NCBI GenBank assembly: GCA_016186995.1
Contig: JACPKQ010000020.1
Coordinates: 19,417-83,416, forward strand
From: Deltaproteobacteria bacterium
GTDB lineage: Bacteria > Bdellovibrionota > JACOXK01
Reading direction: 5' to 3'
DNA: 64,000 bases
Below are positions 1 to 9,736 of the stretch, piece after piece. A program made the position numbers and the translations under genes. Under the pieces are notes generated by a model. The model was given only the letters and a program-made list of their open reading frames with translations. It did not search any database and was not told the DNA's origin. Each line of letters opens with the position of its first letter. Within the stretch, counting starts at the first letter, position 1.

Positions 1-244
<244 letters not shown>

Positions 245-1573
245 TTATGAAGAAAAAACAATATGATCTATCTTCTTTCTGACTGCTTCCTGTGGAATGC
301 TTTCTATAATTTCACTTACAAAAGCATGAATGAGCATTTTTCGTGCTTCTTCCTCTGAAATACCTCGTGATTTTAAGTAAAAAAGCGCTTTTTGATCAAG
401 CTGTCCTGTAGAAGATCCGTGAGTACACTCCACATCATCTGCATAAATTTCTAAATTAGGCTTTGCAAAAACTTGAGCGCCTTCTGATAAAAGTAAGTTT
501 TTATTAATCTGACGTGCTTGTGTCCCTTTTGTTCCTTTAGCAACTATAATTTTGCCATCAAAAACTCCTTGAGCTTTTTCTTCCACAACAGCTTTGAAAA
601 ACTGATCACTCACACAGTTGGAAACGTTATGTTCCACCAAAGTATGGAAATCAATCACCTGAGAACCTTTTGGTTTTAAAAGCCCCTTTAAAAAACACTG
701 CGCATGTCCCTGCGTAAAAGGCACATTTACATCTTGTCTTGAAAATCTTCCACCAATGCCAAATAAAAAACTTCTCACTTCACTTTTTAACCCCTGCTCA
801 AAATAAAGATCAGAAATATGAAAAGCATTTTTTCCCTCAAGCTGGAAACGATAATGTTCACATTGTGATTGTTCTTGTGTTACAATTTGAGAAACAACAG
901 AATTAAAATAGTGGGCGTTCTCTTCCCCTCCAAAAGATTCTAAAATAGTCACTTTCGAAGCTTTTCCTATGATAAAAAGATTCCTTAAATAATGAGCACT
1001 GTTAGAATTTGTAGAAAAATAAATAAAATGCAATGGTTTCTTTATTTTTTGACCCTCTCTTACATAAAGACAAGCTCCATTTGAAAAAAGCGCTGTATTT
1101 AAAGATGTAAAAGCATTTTTCTTCGAATGAAGTTTTTTATTCACATAGTTTCGAGCTATGTGAGGGTGACATTTTATAAACTCTTGTAAATTACCTAAAA
1201 ATACTTGAGAAGGAAGATCTTCTATTTTAGATAAATCTTTTGAGAAAAGACCATTTATAAAAACAACTCTATAGCAATCAAGCCCTTCAAATATAAAAGG
1301 CTCAATATTTTCTTTCCCATCACCAAAGATTGCGAGATCACCACGGATTCTTTCAGAATCCTCGTGATGACGAGGTTTAAAAGAACTCTCTAAAAAAGAA
1401 GAAATATCTGTATACTTCCATTCTTCTACTTTTTTGTTTGGAAATCCTTGTTTTTGAAATTGCTCTATGGCGCTGTCTTTAAGCTCTTTAAGCCAAGGAG
1501 ACACACTTCCATTCAGAGATTGTTTTAAACTCTTGTATTGAGAAACATAATCTTGAACAGTGTGAAGTGTCAT
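245..1573 (-). CDS. sufD: SufD, Fe-S cluster assembly scaffold subunit
   Basis: A 442-residue protein of the SufB/SufD beta-helix family. The C-terminal half carries the family signatures VIDFHTLVEHN and DVECTHGSSTGQLD followed by LFYLKSRGISEEEARKMLIHAF, which is diagnostic of SufD. The N terminus has the KKVEEWKYTD motif, also typical of SufD. SufD joins SufB and SufC in the cytosolic SufBC2D complex that builds Fe-S clusters. It lies 5 bases downstream of sufC and 9 bases upstream of sufS, so it is clearly cotranscribed. Length is normal for the family. The local need is obvious: the nitrate reductase, Psr-like enzyme and MoaA all carry Fe-S clusters. Confidence 0.95.
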   Translation of the reverse strand: MTLHTVQDYVSQYKSLKQSLNGSVSPWLKELKDSAIEQFQKQGFPNKKVEEWKYTDISSFLESSFKPRHHEDSERIRGDLAIFGDGKENIEPFIFEGLDCYRVVFINGLFSKDLSKIEDLPSQVFLGNLQEFIKCHPHIARNYVNKKLHSKKNAFTSLNTALFSNGACLYVREGQKIKKPLHFIYFSTNSNSAHYLRNLFIIGKASKVTILESFGGEENAHYFNSVVSQIVTQEQSQCEHYRFQLEGKNAFHISDLYFEQGLKSEVRSFLFGIGGRFSRQDVNVPFTQGHAQCFLKGLLKPKGSQVIDFHTLVEHNVSNCVSDQFFKAVVEEKAQGVFDGKIIVAKGTKGTQARQINKNLLLSEGAQVFAKPNLEIYADDVECTHGSSTGQLDQKALFYLKSRGISEEEARKMLIHAFVSEIIESIPQEAVRKKIDHIVFSS

Positions 1574-1578
1574 ATTTT

Positions 1579-2316
1579 TTACCCAACCCCGTCATACCCC
1601 TTTTCTTCAAGAAGAAGTGCCAGATCTTTTCCTCCAGAACGAATAATTTTTCCATCTGAAAGAACATGAACCTTATCTGGAACAATATAATTTAAAAGTC
1701 TTTGATAGTGGGTAATGACAAGAAAACTTGTATGAGGCCCTCTTAAAGAATTTACACCTTGAGATACAATTTTAATAGCATCGATATCAAGACCCGAATC
1801 TGTTTCATCAAGAATAGAAAGTTTAGGCTCTAACATCGCCATCTGAAAAATTTCATTTCTTTTCTTCTCTCCACCAGAAAAACCTACATTTAAAGAACGA
1901 CTCATGAAAACTTCATCCATTTGAAGAAGCTTCATCTTTTCTTTCATGAGTTTTAAAAAATCAAGAGCATCTATTTCACTTTCCCCTCGATATTTTTTAA
2001 TAGAATTGACAGCTGTTTTAAGAAAGTTAGTGACAGAAACCCCTGGTATTTCAACTGGATATTGAAAGCTTTGGAAAACTCCTTTACAGGCTCTTTCTTC
2101 AGGTGCCATGTGAAGTAAGCTCTTTCCTTCATAAAGTACTTCACCTTGAGTCACTTCATAATCTTCTCTACCAGAAAGTACATTAGCCAAAGTACTCTTG
2201 CCTGAGCCATTAGGCCCCATAAGGGCATGTACTTCACCTTTTTTGAGCTCTAGATGAATACCCTTGAGTATTTCTTTACCCCCTACTTTGGCATGTAAGT
2301 TTTTTATTACTAACAT
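1579..2316 (-). CDS. sufC: SufC, ABC ATPase of Fe-S assembly complex
   Basis: A 245-residue ABC ATPase. The Walker A motif GPNGSGKSTLANVLSG is near residues 34-49, followed by a Q-loop, the SufC-type signature LNVGFSGGEKKRNEI (ABC signature GFSGGEKKR), Walker B LSILDETDSGLD and the H-loop VITHYQRLL. These variants match SufC rather than transport ATPases. SufC powers the SufBC2D scaffold. It sits between sufB (11 bases upstream) and sufD (5 bases downstream) in the canonical order B-C-D-S. Nothing looks damaged. Confidence 0.96.
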   Translation of the reverse strand: MLVIKNLHAKVGGKEILKGIHLELKKGEVHALMGPNGSGKSTLANVLSGREDYEVTQGEVLYEGKSLLHMAPEERACKGVFQSFQYPVEIPGVSVTNFLKTAVNSIKKYRGESEIDALDFLKLMKEKMKLLQMDEVFMSRSLNVGFSGGEKKRNEIFQMAMLEPKLSILDETDSGLDIDAIKIVSQGVNSLRGPHTSFLVITHYQRLLNYIVPDKVHVLSDGKIIRSGGKDLALLLEEKGYDGVG

Positions 2317-2327
2317 AACTGACTCCT

Positions 2328-3776
2328 TTAGCCGACAGCGCCTTCAAGGCTTACGTCAAGAAGTTTTTGGGCCTCAACGGCAAATTCCATAGGAAGTTTT
2401 CTAAAAACTTCTTTACAAAATCCGTTCACAATAAGCGAAACCGCATCTTCTTCTGACATCCCTCTTTGTCTGCAATAAAAAAGTTGATCATCCCTTATTT
2501 TTGAAGTTGTTGCTTCATGCTCTACCCGAGCTGTTTTATTTTTAGACTCAATATAAGGGAAGGTATGGGCCCCGCACTGACTTCCTAATAATAGAGAGTC
2601 GCATTGTGAATAATTTTGAGCCCTGTCTGCACCTTTTTGAATTTTGACAAGCCCTCGATAAGTATTTTGTCCATGCCCCGCTGCAATGCCCTTTGAGATA
2701 ATAGTACTTCTTGTATTTTTACCAATGTGAATCATTTTAGTACCTGTATCTGCTTGTTGATAGTTATTGGTAAGGGCAACAGAGTAAAATTCACCTACTG
2801 AATTATCACCTTTTAAAATACAACTTGGATATTTCCATGTAATGGCAGAGCCTGTTTCAACCTGTGTCCAAGAAATTTTAGAATTTTTTCCAGCACATTT
2901 ACCTCGTTTAGTTACAAAATTATAAATACCACCCTTTCCTTCTTTATCCCCTGGATACCAGTTTTGGACTGTGGCATATTTAATCTCAGCATTGTCTTTA
3001 GCTAAAAGCTCAACGACCGCTGCATGCAATTGATTTTCATCACGCATAGGAGCTGTGCAACCCTCTAAGTAACTTACATAACTTCCTTCTTCTGCAATAA
3101 TAAGAGTTCTTTCAAACTGCCCTGTGTTGGCAGCATTAATTCTAAAATAAGTAGAAAGCTCCATAGGACATCGAACACCTTTTGGAATGTAGCAAAATGA
3201 ACCGTCACTAAAAACAGCTGAATTGAGTGTTGCAAAATAATTATCAGTGTAAGGAACGACACATCCTAAATATTCTTCTATCAAATGAGGATGCTCTCTC
3301 ACTGCTTCAGAAAAAGAACAAAAAATAATTCCTAATTCTTTTAATTTCTTTTTAAAAGTGGTTGCAACAGACACACTATCGAGAACTGCATCGACTGCTA
3401 CACCCGAGAAGCGCTTTTGCTCATCTAAAGAAATACCTAATTTTTGAAACATAGATCTTAATTCTGGATCTACTTCATCCAAGCTCTTAAGCTCTTTTTT
3501 AGGTTTAGGTGCTGAGTAATAAATAATTTTTTGGTAATCGATAGGGGCATATTTCACATGCTGCCATGTGGGTTCTTCCATTTTAAGCCAATGCCTATAA
3601 GCTTTAAGGCGCCACTCGAGAAGAAAAAGAGGTTCTTTCTTTTTTTTGGAAATAAAACGTATAATATCCTCATTAAGCCCACAAGGTGCTTGTTCAGATT
3701 CAATGTGTGTTTCGAAGCCATATTTATACTCTTGCTCCGTTATTTTTTTAATGGCTACGTTTTTTTCTTGTGGCAT
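2328..3776 (-). CDS. sufB: SufB, Fe-S cluster assembly scaffold
   Basis: About 482 residues of the SufB family. Family stretches visible are [22 protein letters not shown] (read in two parts), YLEGCTAP, and the C-terminal [22 protein letters not shown] followed by [16 protein letters not shown]. In E. coli SufB the cysteine in the GSQCGAH region and a neighbouring glutamate help in cluster assembly; [13 protein letters not shown] is present here. The start is set at an ATG preceded by GGAGG with 5-base spacing; an ATG four codons upstream (3788) with AGGA at 6 bases is an equally open alternative. It follows the Rrf2-type regulator gene after 76 bases and opens the structural part of the operon. 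Confidence 0.95.
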   Translation of the reverse strand: MPQEKNVAIKKITEQEYKYGFETHIESEQAPCGLNEDIIRFISKKKKEPLFLLEWRLKAYRHWLKMEEPTWQHVKYAPIDYQKIIYYSAPKPKKELKSLDEVDPELRSMFQKLGISLDEQKRFSGVAVDAVLDSVSVATTFKKKLKELGIIFCSFSEAVREHPHLIEEYLGCVVPYTDNYFATLNSAVFSDGSFCYIPKGVRCPMELSTYFRINAANTGQFERTLIIAEEGSYVSYLEGCTAPMRDENQLHAAVVELLAKDNAEIKYATVQNWYPGDKEGKGGIYNFVTKRGKCAGKNSKISWTQVETGSAITWKYPSCILKGDNSVGEFYSVALTNNYQQADTGTKMIHIGKNTRSTIISKGIAAGHGQNTYRGLVKIQKGADRAQNYSQCDSLLLGSQCGAHTFPYIESKNKTARVEHEATTSKIRDDQLFYCRQRGMSEEDAVSLIVNGFCKEVFRKLPMEFAVEAQKLLDVSLEGAVG

Positions 3777-3852
3777 CAGAGCCTCCATTTTGTTTCCTAA
3801 ACTTCACGTTTTCTTAAATCCATACCTTTTTGTCAACTTTCTATTAAAAAAC

Positions 3853-4329
3853 CTATCTCATTCCAATAACCTTTGCCTGCTCTTGAATAATTTCTTCCAT
3901 CTGTTTTTTCATGCCCCTTTCATCCTGAAGAAGCTGATCTAAAGTTACTTCGTTCATAACTGAACTCATGTATTTATAAATAACACTCCACACAGATTTC
4001 ACTGAACAATTAGCATTATGCACACAAACATTTGCTAAACCCGTGTGATCCAAACAAAACTCACTATTAAACATAGAACTCCCCAAAGCCTTTGACACCT
4101 CTGCCAAACTAATGGAACTAGGGTCTTTCCTCAAAGAATATCCACCATGAACACCGCGTTTTGCTTCGATTAACTTTGACTTTTTCAAAAGGGAGGTAAT
4201 TTTAGAAACATATTCTTGAGACAAACCTTCTTTTTCAGATATCTCTCTAATAGAAATACCCTCATCCCACACACGAGCTATCTGCAAAAGACATCTTAAG
4301 CCATATTCTTCTAAAGCAGTAATTTTCAT
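3853..4329 (-). CDS. Rrf2/IscR-family transcription regulator of the suf operon
   Basis: A 158-residue winged-helix protein. The N-terminal ALEEYGLRCLLQIA and the HGGYSLRKDPSSISLAEV segment are the Rrf2-family signatures. Three cysteines (about residues 92, 102 and 108) in a C-X9-C-X5-C pattern match the position where IscR and related members bind a [2Fe-2S] cluster, so it probably senses Fe-S status and represses suf. It is the promoter-proximal gene of the suf operon. The start is placed at ATG 4329, which has AGGGGG five bases upstream; a GTG two codons upstream would overlap that ribosome site. SufR- or IscR-like activity is inferred. Confidence 0.9.
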   Translation of the reverse strand: MKITALEEYGLRCLLQIARVWDEGISIREISEKEGLSQEYVSKITSLLKKSKLIEAKRGVHGGYSLRKDPSSISLAEVSKALGSSMFNSEFCLDHTGLANVCVHNANCSVKSVWSVIYKYMSSVMNEVTLDQLLQDERGMKKQMEEIIQEQAKVIGMR

Positions 4330-4359
4330 GAACACCCCCTACACTTTAATTATAGCAAA

Positions 4360-4387
4360 TCTATACTAAAAAGTACTCTTTTGTCAA
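4360..4387 (-). promoter_or_regulatory. Probable sigma70-type promoter of the suf operon
   Basis: On the minus strand a perfect TTGACA -35 box (4387-4382) is followed after 16 bases by TATAGA (4365-4360); a TATAAT lies a little further downstream (4354-4349) but is badly spaced. An AGTACT-centred palindrome with A/T-rich arms lies between the boxes, where a repressor such as the first operon gene product could bind. The operator role is inference. Confidence 0.6.
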
Positions 4388-4433
4388 TAGTCTAACATAT
4401 TGAAATTAAAGATATTTTTAAAATGGTGGCCGC

Positions 4434-5129
4434 TTAATCTTCAGGAAATTTAAGATGTCTGAGATATTGTAAATAGACAAATCCAAGAACTTGTTCATCA
4501 TGTGGAGTGGGTTTGCGATCACAGACAGGGATTCTTTTAAAATACATAATATCTTCTTTATGATTCGAATGTTGCATGCCTATCAGATGTCCCACTTCAT
4601 GCGTGACGATACCTTCAAGACAAAAGCTAAAAAAAACTTCTCGCAAGCCTTCCATATGCCATTGATCTTGTGTGTGAAAACCATACCACTCATTGATAAC
4701 AATATCTCCTCCAACCGAGCTCCAGTTGCCATTTTCATCCAACAGATGATGGGCTTTAGCAAGTTTATGCTCATGAGGTTCATCAAACGCTTCTCTTCTC
4801 ACAATATGAACCTGATCACCGGAATCAGTGGGAAAGTCTGCCAAACCTAAATATTTAAAATGAAAATTCGTTGCTGTTAATTTTCGAATGATGGGTTCCC
4901 AGTTTTTAAAGCCTTGCTGAATGGTTTCAATTTCTTCTTTCGTAAATGCGTTGTCTTGAATATAATACTCACTGGGGAAAATAGGCTTAATGTATTGATT
5001 GAAAATTTCTTTACGTTCTTGCTCCGGGATGTGAGAAATGTTGCAGCCTGCAAAAAATTGAATAATAACAACGCACAGAAATAAAACAGAACGCTTTCTT
5101 TTTAAGAAACTTTTAAACCACACAATCAC
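4434..5129 (-). CDS. Matrixin-like zinc metalloprotease, predicted lipoprotein
   Basis: A 231-residue protein with a hydrophobic N-terminal segment ending in a lipobox (FFAGC, Cys29), so it is predicted to be lipid-anchored after export. The zinc motif THEVGHLIGMQHS gives HEXXHXXGXXH (His177, Glu178, His181, His187) and a downstream DIMYF is a plausible Met-turn; together these define metzincins of the matrixin (M10) type. No propeptide or cysteine switch is evident. It has a paralogue at 12401-13048 with the same architecture. The annotated start is a GTG. A TTGACA (5167-5162, minus strand) with the small palindrome CAAAG-TTA-CTTTG just downstream is a possible promoter and operator. The substrate is unknown. 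Confidence 0.83.
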   Translation of the reverse strand: MIVWFKSFLKRKRSVLFLCVVIIQFFAGCNISHIPEQERKEIFNQYIKPIFPSEYYIQDNAFTKEEIETIQQGFKNWEPIIRKLTATNFHFKYLGLADFPTDSGDQVHIVRREAFDEPHEHKLAKAHHLLDENGNWSSVGGDIVINEWYGFHTQDQWHMEGLREVFFSFCLEGIVTHEVGHLIGMQHSNHKEDIMYFKRIPVCDRKPTPHDEQVLGFVYLQYLRHLKFPED

Positions 5130-5269
5130 GGTCTAAAACACGTAAATAAACAAAGTTACTTTGTCAACCATCTTCGATGGTTTATCCAAAAACTCACTTT
5201 TTCTCATCCCTGCGCAGATTGCAATTTTTTCATTGACCGGAAAATAAATTTCAAATATCACATAAGTGT

Positions 5270-5914
5270 ATGTATCGTATGTGTGTAACGTTGTTGTGTA
5301 TGAGCCTATGCTTTCTTCCATTAGCCCATGGAAAAATTTCATTTGAGACAGAACAGATGATTCAGCAATTAGACTGGGATATGACCCGAATCGGTCGTCA
5401 AGGTCAAAAAGCGCGAAATCGGGCAGTTACCAAATTGACTTGTCTTGGCAAAAGAGAAGAAGAAACACGTCAACGCGTTTTAGAAACCGCGGGCAGACTT
5501 CTGGGACATTCAAATATTATTGTAAATGAGGCGGCTATGAACGTTTTTCAAAATTTAGATGCCGTTCAAGAAATGAATGATTATAAACAGAAATTTCTGC
5601 TTCGGTATGGATCTCCCCAAAACAGGAATGAAGTAAAAGAGATCTTTCATGAAATATTCACACGTGAAGATGAAGGGCTTGAGGTGATCAAAGAATTTTA
5701 TCCGGATAGAGATGATGTCATCTATCTAAACGAACTCTCTGATTTATATAATGACCACACCGGTCAGAGACTCAAAATACGTTTGCGTACCTTTTCACTC
5801 AAATATCCTGATCGTCAAGAACGCGATAATATTTCACATATTCAGGCTGAAGTCATAGAAGATTTTCATGTGTCTGAAATGGTTCCAACGGATCCAGCTT
5901 GCAAGCCGCTTTGA
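5270..5914 (+). CDS. Exported protein of unknown function, helical repeats
   Basis: A 214-residue protein whose first 20 or so residues (hydrophobic, ending LAHG) look like a cleavable signal peptide. The mature part is charged and mostly helical; the stretch around residues 45-85 (helix, LLGHSN, helix) resembles a HEAT-like repeat, but no enzyme motif is seen. It is divergent from the metalloprotease at 4434 with about 140 bases between them, and a second exported HEAT-like protein lies at 7286. No good ribosome site precedes the ATG at 5270; the ATG at 5279 is also possible. Function cannot be assigned. Confidence 0.6.
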   Translation: MYRMCVTLLCMSLCFLPLAHGKISFETEQMIQQLDWDMTRIGRQGQKARNRAVTKLTCLGKREEETRQRVLETAGRLLGHSNIIVNEAAMNVFQNLDAVQEMNDYKQKFLLRYGSPQNRNEVKEIFHEIFTREDEGLEVIKEFYPDRDDVIYLNELSDLYNDHTGQRLKIRLRTFSLKYPDRQERDNISHIQAEVIEDFHVSEMVPTDPACKPL

Positions 5915-5992
5915 CCCTGGTAATTATCCTAGGCCCCTTGGTACTTACATACCATTAAAGACTCTTCACACTATCACCGATAAAGAGTTGTT

Positions 5993-7282
5993 ATGTCACA
6001 AAACAATATTCTTACTTCTGCTATTAAACAAATGGAGAAAGCTCGGGAATTCACTGATATTTCACATGAAGTCATTGATAGATTAGAACATACAAAAAAT
6101 ATTCTTGAAGTCTCTATTCCTGTTCGCATGGATGACGGCTCTCTTAAAATTTTTACTGGCATGCGCGTTCGACATAATGATTTGAGAGGTCCAACCAAAG
6201 GGGGTATTCGCTATCATCCCGAGGTTAATCTTAACGAAATAAAAACTCTTGCATTTTTAATGACTTTTAAATGTGCTGTATTGAACCTACCTTTTGGGGG
6301 AGCTAAGGGTGGTATTATTGTAAACCCTAAAGAGCTATCTCGTTTTGAACTTGAAAGACTGAGCCGTGGCTACATAGAAATGATCTCTGATTTTATTGGA
6401 CCAGATACAGACATCCCAGCTCCTGATGTTTATACAAATGAAATGATCATGGGTTGGATGGCCAGTGAATACAATATTATTAAAAGGCAAAAATATCCAG
6501 CCGTCATTACTGGAAAACCTTTAAGTTTAGGCGGAAGTCTTGGAAGAGATACCGCAACAGCACGTGGAGCTTTTTATATTATCGAGGAACTCAAAAAATT
6601 AAAAAAAATTAATCCTGAAAAAACAAAAGTTGCCGTTCAGGGATTCGGCAATGCCGGGTTTCATATAGCCGCTCTGCTCTTTGATGCAGGTTATAAAATA
6701 GTAGCTGTGAGTGACTCACAAGGCGCTATTTATAGTGAAAAAGGACTTAACCCTTATCACGTAAAAAAATTTAAAGATGAACATAAAGCTCTCAAAGCAG
6801 TTTATTGTGAAGAATCTGTGTGTGATATTCTTGAACATAAAAGTATTACAAATGCAGAACTTCTTGAGTTAGATGTCGATATACTCATCCCTGCTGCTCT
6901 TGAAAATCAGATTACAAAAGAAAATGCTAGTACAATTAAGGCTCCTATCGTTGTTGAACTAGCTAATGGTCCTGTTACCGATGAGGCAGATGATATTTTA
7001 GAAAAAAAGAATATTCTAGTTATCCCTGATATTCTTGCTAATGCAGGGGGTGTCACCGTCTCTTATTTTGAGGGGGTTCAAAATAAAAGTAGGTATTATT
7101 GGCCACTCAAAGAAATTCATGAAAAACTCTCTGAAAAAATGAAATCTTCATTCCATGATGTTTACAAGATTCATGAAAAAAATAAAATAACAATGCGCAC
7201 AGCCGCCTATGTCCTAGCTTTGAAGCGAATTGGGGATGCCGTAAAATCTTTAGGGACAAAAGAATATTATATAGCTGCTTAA
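5993..7282 (+). CDS. gdhA: Glutamate dehydrogenase (Glu/Leu/Phe/Val dehydrogenase family)
   Basis: A 429-residue protein with the family hallmarks: [10 protein letters not shown], the glycine-rich PFGGAKGGI stretch with the catalytic lysine region [11 protein letters not shown], and the DIPAPDVYT motif. The Rossmann half follows with [10 protein letters not shown] and the LANGPVT motif. It interconverts glutamate with 2-oxoglutarate plus ammonium in the cytosol. This is of local interest because the NrfA enzyme encoded downstream makes ammonium. Cofactor preference cannot be decided by eye; DSQGAIYS after the second strand would fit NAD. It is monocistronic and ends only 3 bases before the stop of the convergent gene at 7286. 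The ribosome site is weak (AAAGAG). Confidence 0.93.
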   Translation: MSQNNILTSAIKQMEKAREFTDISHEVIDRLEHTKNILEVSIPVRMDDGSLKIFTGMRVRHNDLRGPTKGGIRYHPEVNLNEIKTLAFLMTFKCAVLNLPFGGAKGGIIVNPKELSRFELERLSRGYIEMISDFIGPDTDIPAPDVYTNEMIMGWMASEYNIIKRQKYPAVITGKPLSLGGSLGRDTATARGAFYIIEELKKLKKINPEKTKVAVQGFGNAGFHIAALLFDAGYKIVAVSDSQGAIYSEKGLNPYHVKKFKDEHKALKAVYCEESVCDILEHKSITNAELLELDVDILIPAALENQITKENASTIKAPIVVELANGPVTDEADDILEKKNILVIPDILANAGGVTVSYFEGVQNKSRYYWPLKEIHEKLSEKMKSSFHDVYKIHEKNKITMRTAAYVLALKRIGDAVKSLGTKEYYIAA

Positions 7283-7285
7283 ATC

Positions 7286-8314
7286 TCACCTCATTTCTAA
7301 AAAATTTATAAAGTATATATGTCTCTCACCTCTGAAAAAGGACTTATCTTTTTGATAGTGAATTTTTCCTTTGATCACAACTTCTTTACCCCGATAATGT
7401 TTGAGCTCTGAATAGCGTTCTTTGGAAACCTTGACTGGGGTAATCGTATCTCCGTTAGCATCGACAAGCTTAAATTGCCCATACTCGCCACCCCCACTTT
7501 TTAAAGTGCCCCTTAAAAGAATTTCAGATGCCTCTTCATACACAATGAAGTTTTGATGATACTGAACTCTTAAATCCGGAAACCAATCATTGACCATAAC
7601 TTTAAAGATTTCTGATGAAATAGCTGGTTCATCGCTTAACGCAGTGAGGAAGAAAAAAGCCATTTCTTGGGCATATTTATCTATTAATGTGGAAGGATTA
7701 CCAGGAAGAGAAAAATCAGGAGGTAATATAGTCGTTGTTGCTAACAAGAGTGGCTTGATGTTGTGATACAAATCTATTAATTCATTTCTTGGAAATTTTC
7801 TAAAAACCAACATGATAGATTTTAATGCTTCACCTCTTATGAGTGATAATCCTGCTGTTAAAAAGACCGTATTTTTAACTACGTCTGGAATCCTAGAAAA
7901 ATAATTAAAAACATCACCTATCACAGACGTGTTTCCTAATTTTCCCATATTTTCCACCAATGCGCGCAGTAACCATTCTTGGTTTTTAGTAAAAAGATCC
8001 ATCTTTGCTGGTGGTGTTTCTCTAAACAGTAACTGTTGAAAATAAGGATAAGCCTCTGGATGAGCATGTTTCCCCAATGCTTTTATTGTGTATCTCACCA
8101 CCATGGCATCTCTATCAAACAGAGCATCAAGCAGTGCATCAAAAGCTCTTTTACTTTCTTTATAGTCGCCAAGTTCAATCGCTGCACCAGCCCTCTCAAC
8201 CCCCAACTCTGCATTTTTTAAGGTAAAAATGAGTTGATCTAATTTTTCCTCGGATCCAGCATAGGACCAGCTCGCAACGACCATCAATGCAAATATGACA
8301 AGAATTTTTCTCAT
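7286..8314 (-). CDS. Exported HEAT-repeat-like protein, unknown function
   Basis: A 342-residue protein with a clear signal peptide (MRKILVIFALMVVASWSYAG). Residues 30-120 contain helical pairs such as DALLDALFDRDAMVVRYTIKA (read as HEAT-like: DRDAMVVRYTIKALGKHAHP) typical of HEAT/PBS-lyase repeats. The last 70 residues (around HYRGKEVVIKGKIHYQKDKS) are strand-rich and look like a small OB-type barrel. No catalytic motif is visible. An AGGAGG ribosome site precedes the ATG, with 10-base spacing. The gene converges on gdhA with almost no gap. The role is unknown; a protein-binding periplasmic function would fit the repeats. Confidence 0.6.
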   Translation of the reverse strand: MRKILVIFALMVVASWSYAGSEEKLDQLIFTLKNAELGVERAGAAIELGDYKESKRAFDALLDALFDRDAMVVRYTIKALGKHAHPEAYPYFQQLLFRETPPAKMDLFTKNQEWLLRALVENMGKLGNTSVIGDVFNYFSRIPDVVKNTVFLTAGLSLIRGEALKSIMLVFRKFPRNELIDLYHNIKPLLLATTTILPPDFSLPGNPSTLIDKYAQEMAFFFLTALSDEPAISSEIFKVMVNDWFPDLRVQYHQNFIVYEEASEILLRGTLKSGGGEYGQFKLVDANGDTITPVKVSKERYSELKHYRGKEVVIKGKIHYQKDKSFFRGERHIYFINFLEMR

Positions 8315-8413
8315 TGGAAAAAGTCCTCCTATCTAAAATTTTAAATTGCTACACAACACTCAACGACTGCAACCATTATATTGCTATACAAAATATTGTA
8401 AAGGCCTTTCCCG

Positions 8414-9736
8414 TTACCTCTTAAGAACTTCTCTCAAAGCAGGGAAAATTTTAGGTGGGGCATCTTCAGACTGAAATGTGACATCAAAAAACTTAGCTAC
8501 GTCGATCGCTGAACTCACAGCGTCTTCATGGAGTCCATATCCAAAATAACTTCCGCAAAAAAAACTATTTTTTTCCCCATTTAAAGTAGGCAGTTGCTGA
8601 ATTGTTGGATACGAAGAAAAATCATAAATGGGTGTTCTTAAAGTAAGATCTAATTCTATGAGTTCATCCCGAATAGGAAAATTAGGATGTTGTGTACCAA
8701 TATATTCACAATCTTTAGAAACATAAGATTGATGCCAGGTAGATCCACTCACAGATGTATCAACCACCCCATTTCTATTCGTATAAAGGAATGTATAAGC
8801 TTGCATTAAATCGCGCGGTGGAAATGAGGAATAATCTCGATGAACGGCTAAACGACCATTATAGTATCTCCAAGCTCCTAAAATTTTTCTCTCAGCATCG
8901 GTAGGACTTTCTATAAGAGGGAGAGCTTGATCTGCATTACAAGCAAAAACCACTTGATCAAAAGGACGTTTTTCTCCATCCTTCATGACTAATGTAACAC
9001 CTTTTTCATCTCGCAAAACAGTTTTAATCTGTGCATTAAAAATCACTTTACTGCGAAATGATGCAGACAGAGCCTCTACATAACTCTTTGTACCTCCATC
9101 TACACAACGGATGGAATAAAGAGCCTTAGGAGAGAGAAAATCATTATGAACTTTAAGTTTATTCAGAAAAAAGCTTGCTGGAGAGTTTAAAATATCCGAA
9201 CCCTTCATAGAAGAAAGCAAGCATAAAGTGCACATAAAAATTGTTCTTGCGTCTCCTTTAAACTGAGGAATTTTTTGTAGACATTCATCTAAAGTAAGCC
9301 CCTCTACCTCACCTGCCTTCAATAAAGCTTGGGCTTTCTTTAATCCTAAATAAACTTGCATGAGCATTTTCAAACTGCTCGCCCGAAGAAGCTGAAATTT
9401 TTGTTTCCGAATACCTTTAAAAGTGGGTGTTAAATAAATTCCTTCATGGGTGTCCAAATCACGCAAACTCATAAAAGAAGTAGGACACAAACTTGTTCCA
9501 ATATCTAGCTCAGAAAGAAGAGCAAAAAAGTTTTTGTAGCCTTTTCTACCAAAAGCAGCAACTGCAACATCCATTGAGTCACCTTGAGGAGATATATGAG
9601 TATAAGCATTTCCTCCAATTCGTGAGGACTTTTCAAATAAAGTAACATCATGCTTTTGATTGATTAGATATCCAGCGGTTAAACCCGCAATGCCGCCACC
9701 AATAATAGCTACATTCCTTCTTTTCATTTTCTTCAT
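8414..9736 (-). CDS. FAD-dependent amine-oxidase-like oxidoreductase (COG2907-like)
   Basis: A 440-residue flavoprotein. The N terminus has the dinucleotide fold VAIIGGGIAGLTAGYLI followed by the LFEKSSRIGGNAYT motif of amine-oxidase and phytoene-desaturase-type enzymes; the C terminus has CGSYFGYGLHEDAVSSA, the second FAD contact. The overall pattern (WHQSY, CGSYFGYGLHEDA) resembles the predicted FAD proteins often found beside DUF1365 and cyclopropane-fatty-acid synthase genes. It is the last gene of a three-gene operon and overlaps the stop of the decarboxylase-like gene by 4 bases. The substrate is unknown; a lipid or polyketide-like substrate is inferred from the neighbours only. Confidence 0.82.
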   Translation of the reverse strand: MKKMKRRNVAIIGGGIAGLTAGYLINQKHDVTLFEKSSRIGGNAYTHISPQGDSMDVAVAAFGRKGYKNFFALLSELDIGTSLCPTSFMSLRDLDTHEGIYLTPTFKGIRKQKFQLLRASSLKMLMQVYLGLKKAQALLKAGEVEGLTLDECLQKIPQFKGDARTIFMCTLCLLSSMKGSDILNSPASFFLNKLKVHNDFLSPKALYSIRCVDGGTKSYVEALSASFRSKVIFNAQIKTVLRDEKGVTLVMKDGEKRPFDQVVFACNADQALPLIESPTDAERKILGAWRYYNGRLAVHRDYSSFPPRDLMQAYTFLYTNRNGVVDTSVSGSTWHQSYVSKDCEYIGTQHPNFPIRDELIELDLTLRTPIYDFSSYPTIQQLPTLNGEKNSFFCGSYFGYGLHEDAVSSAIDVAKFFDVTFQSEDAPPKIFPALREVLKR

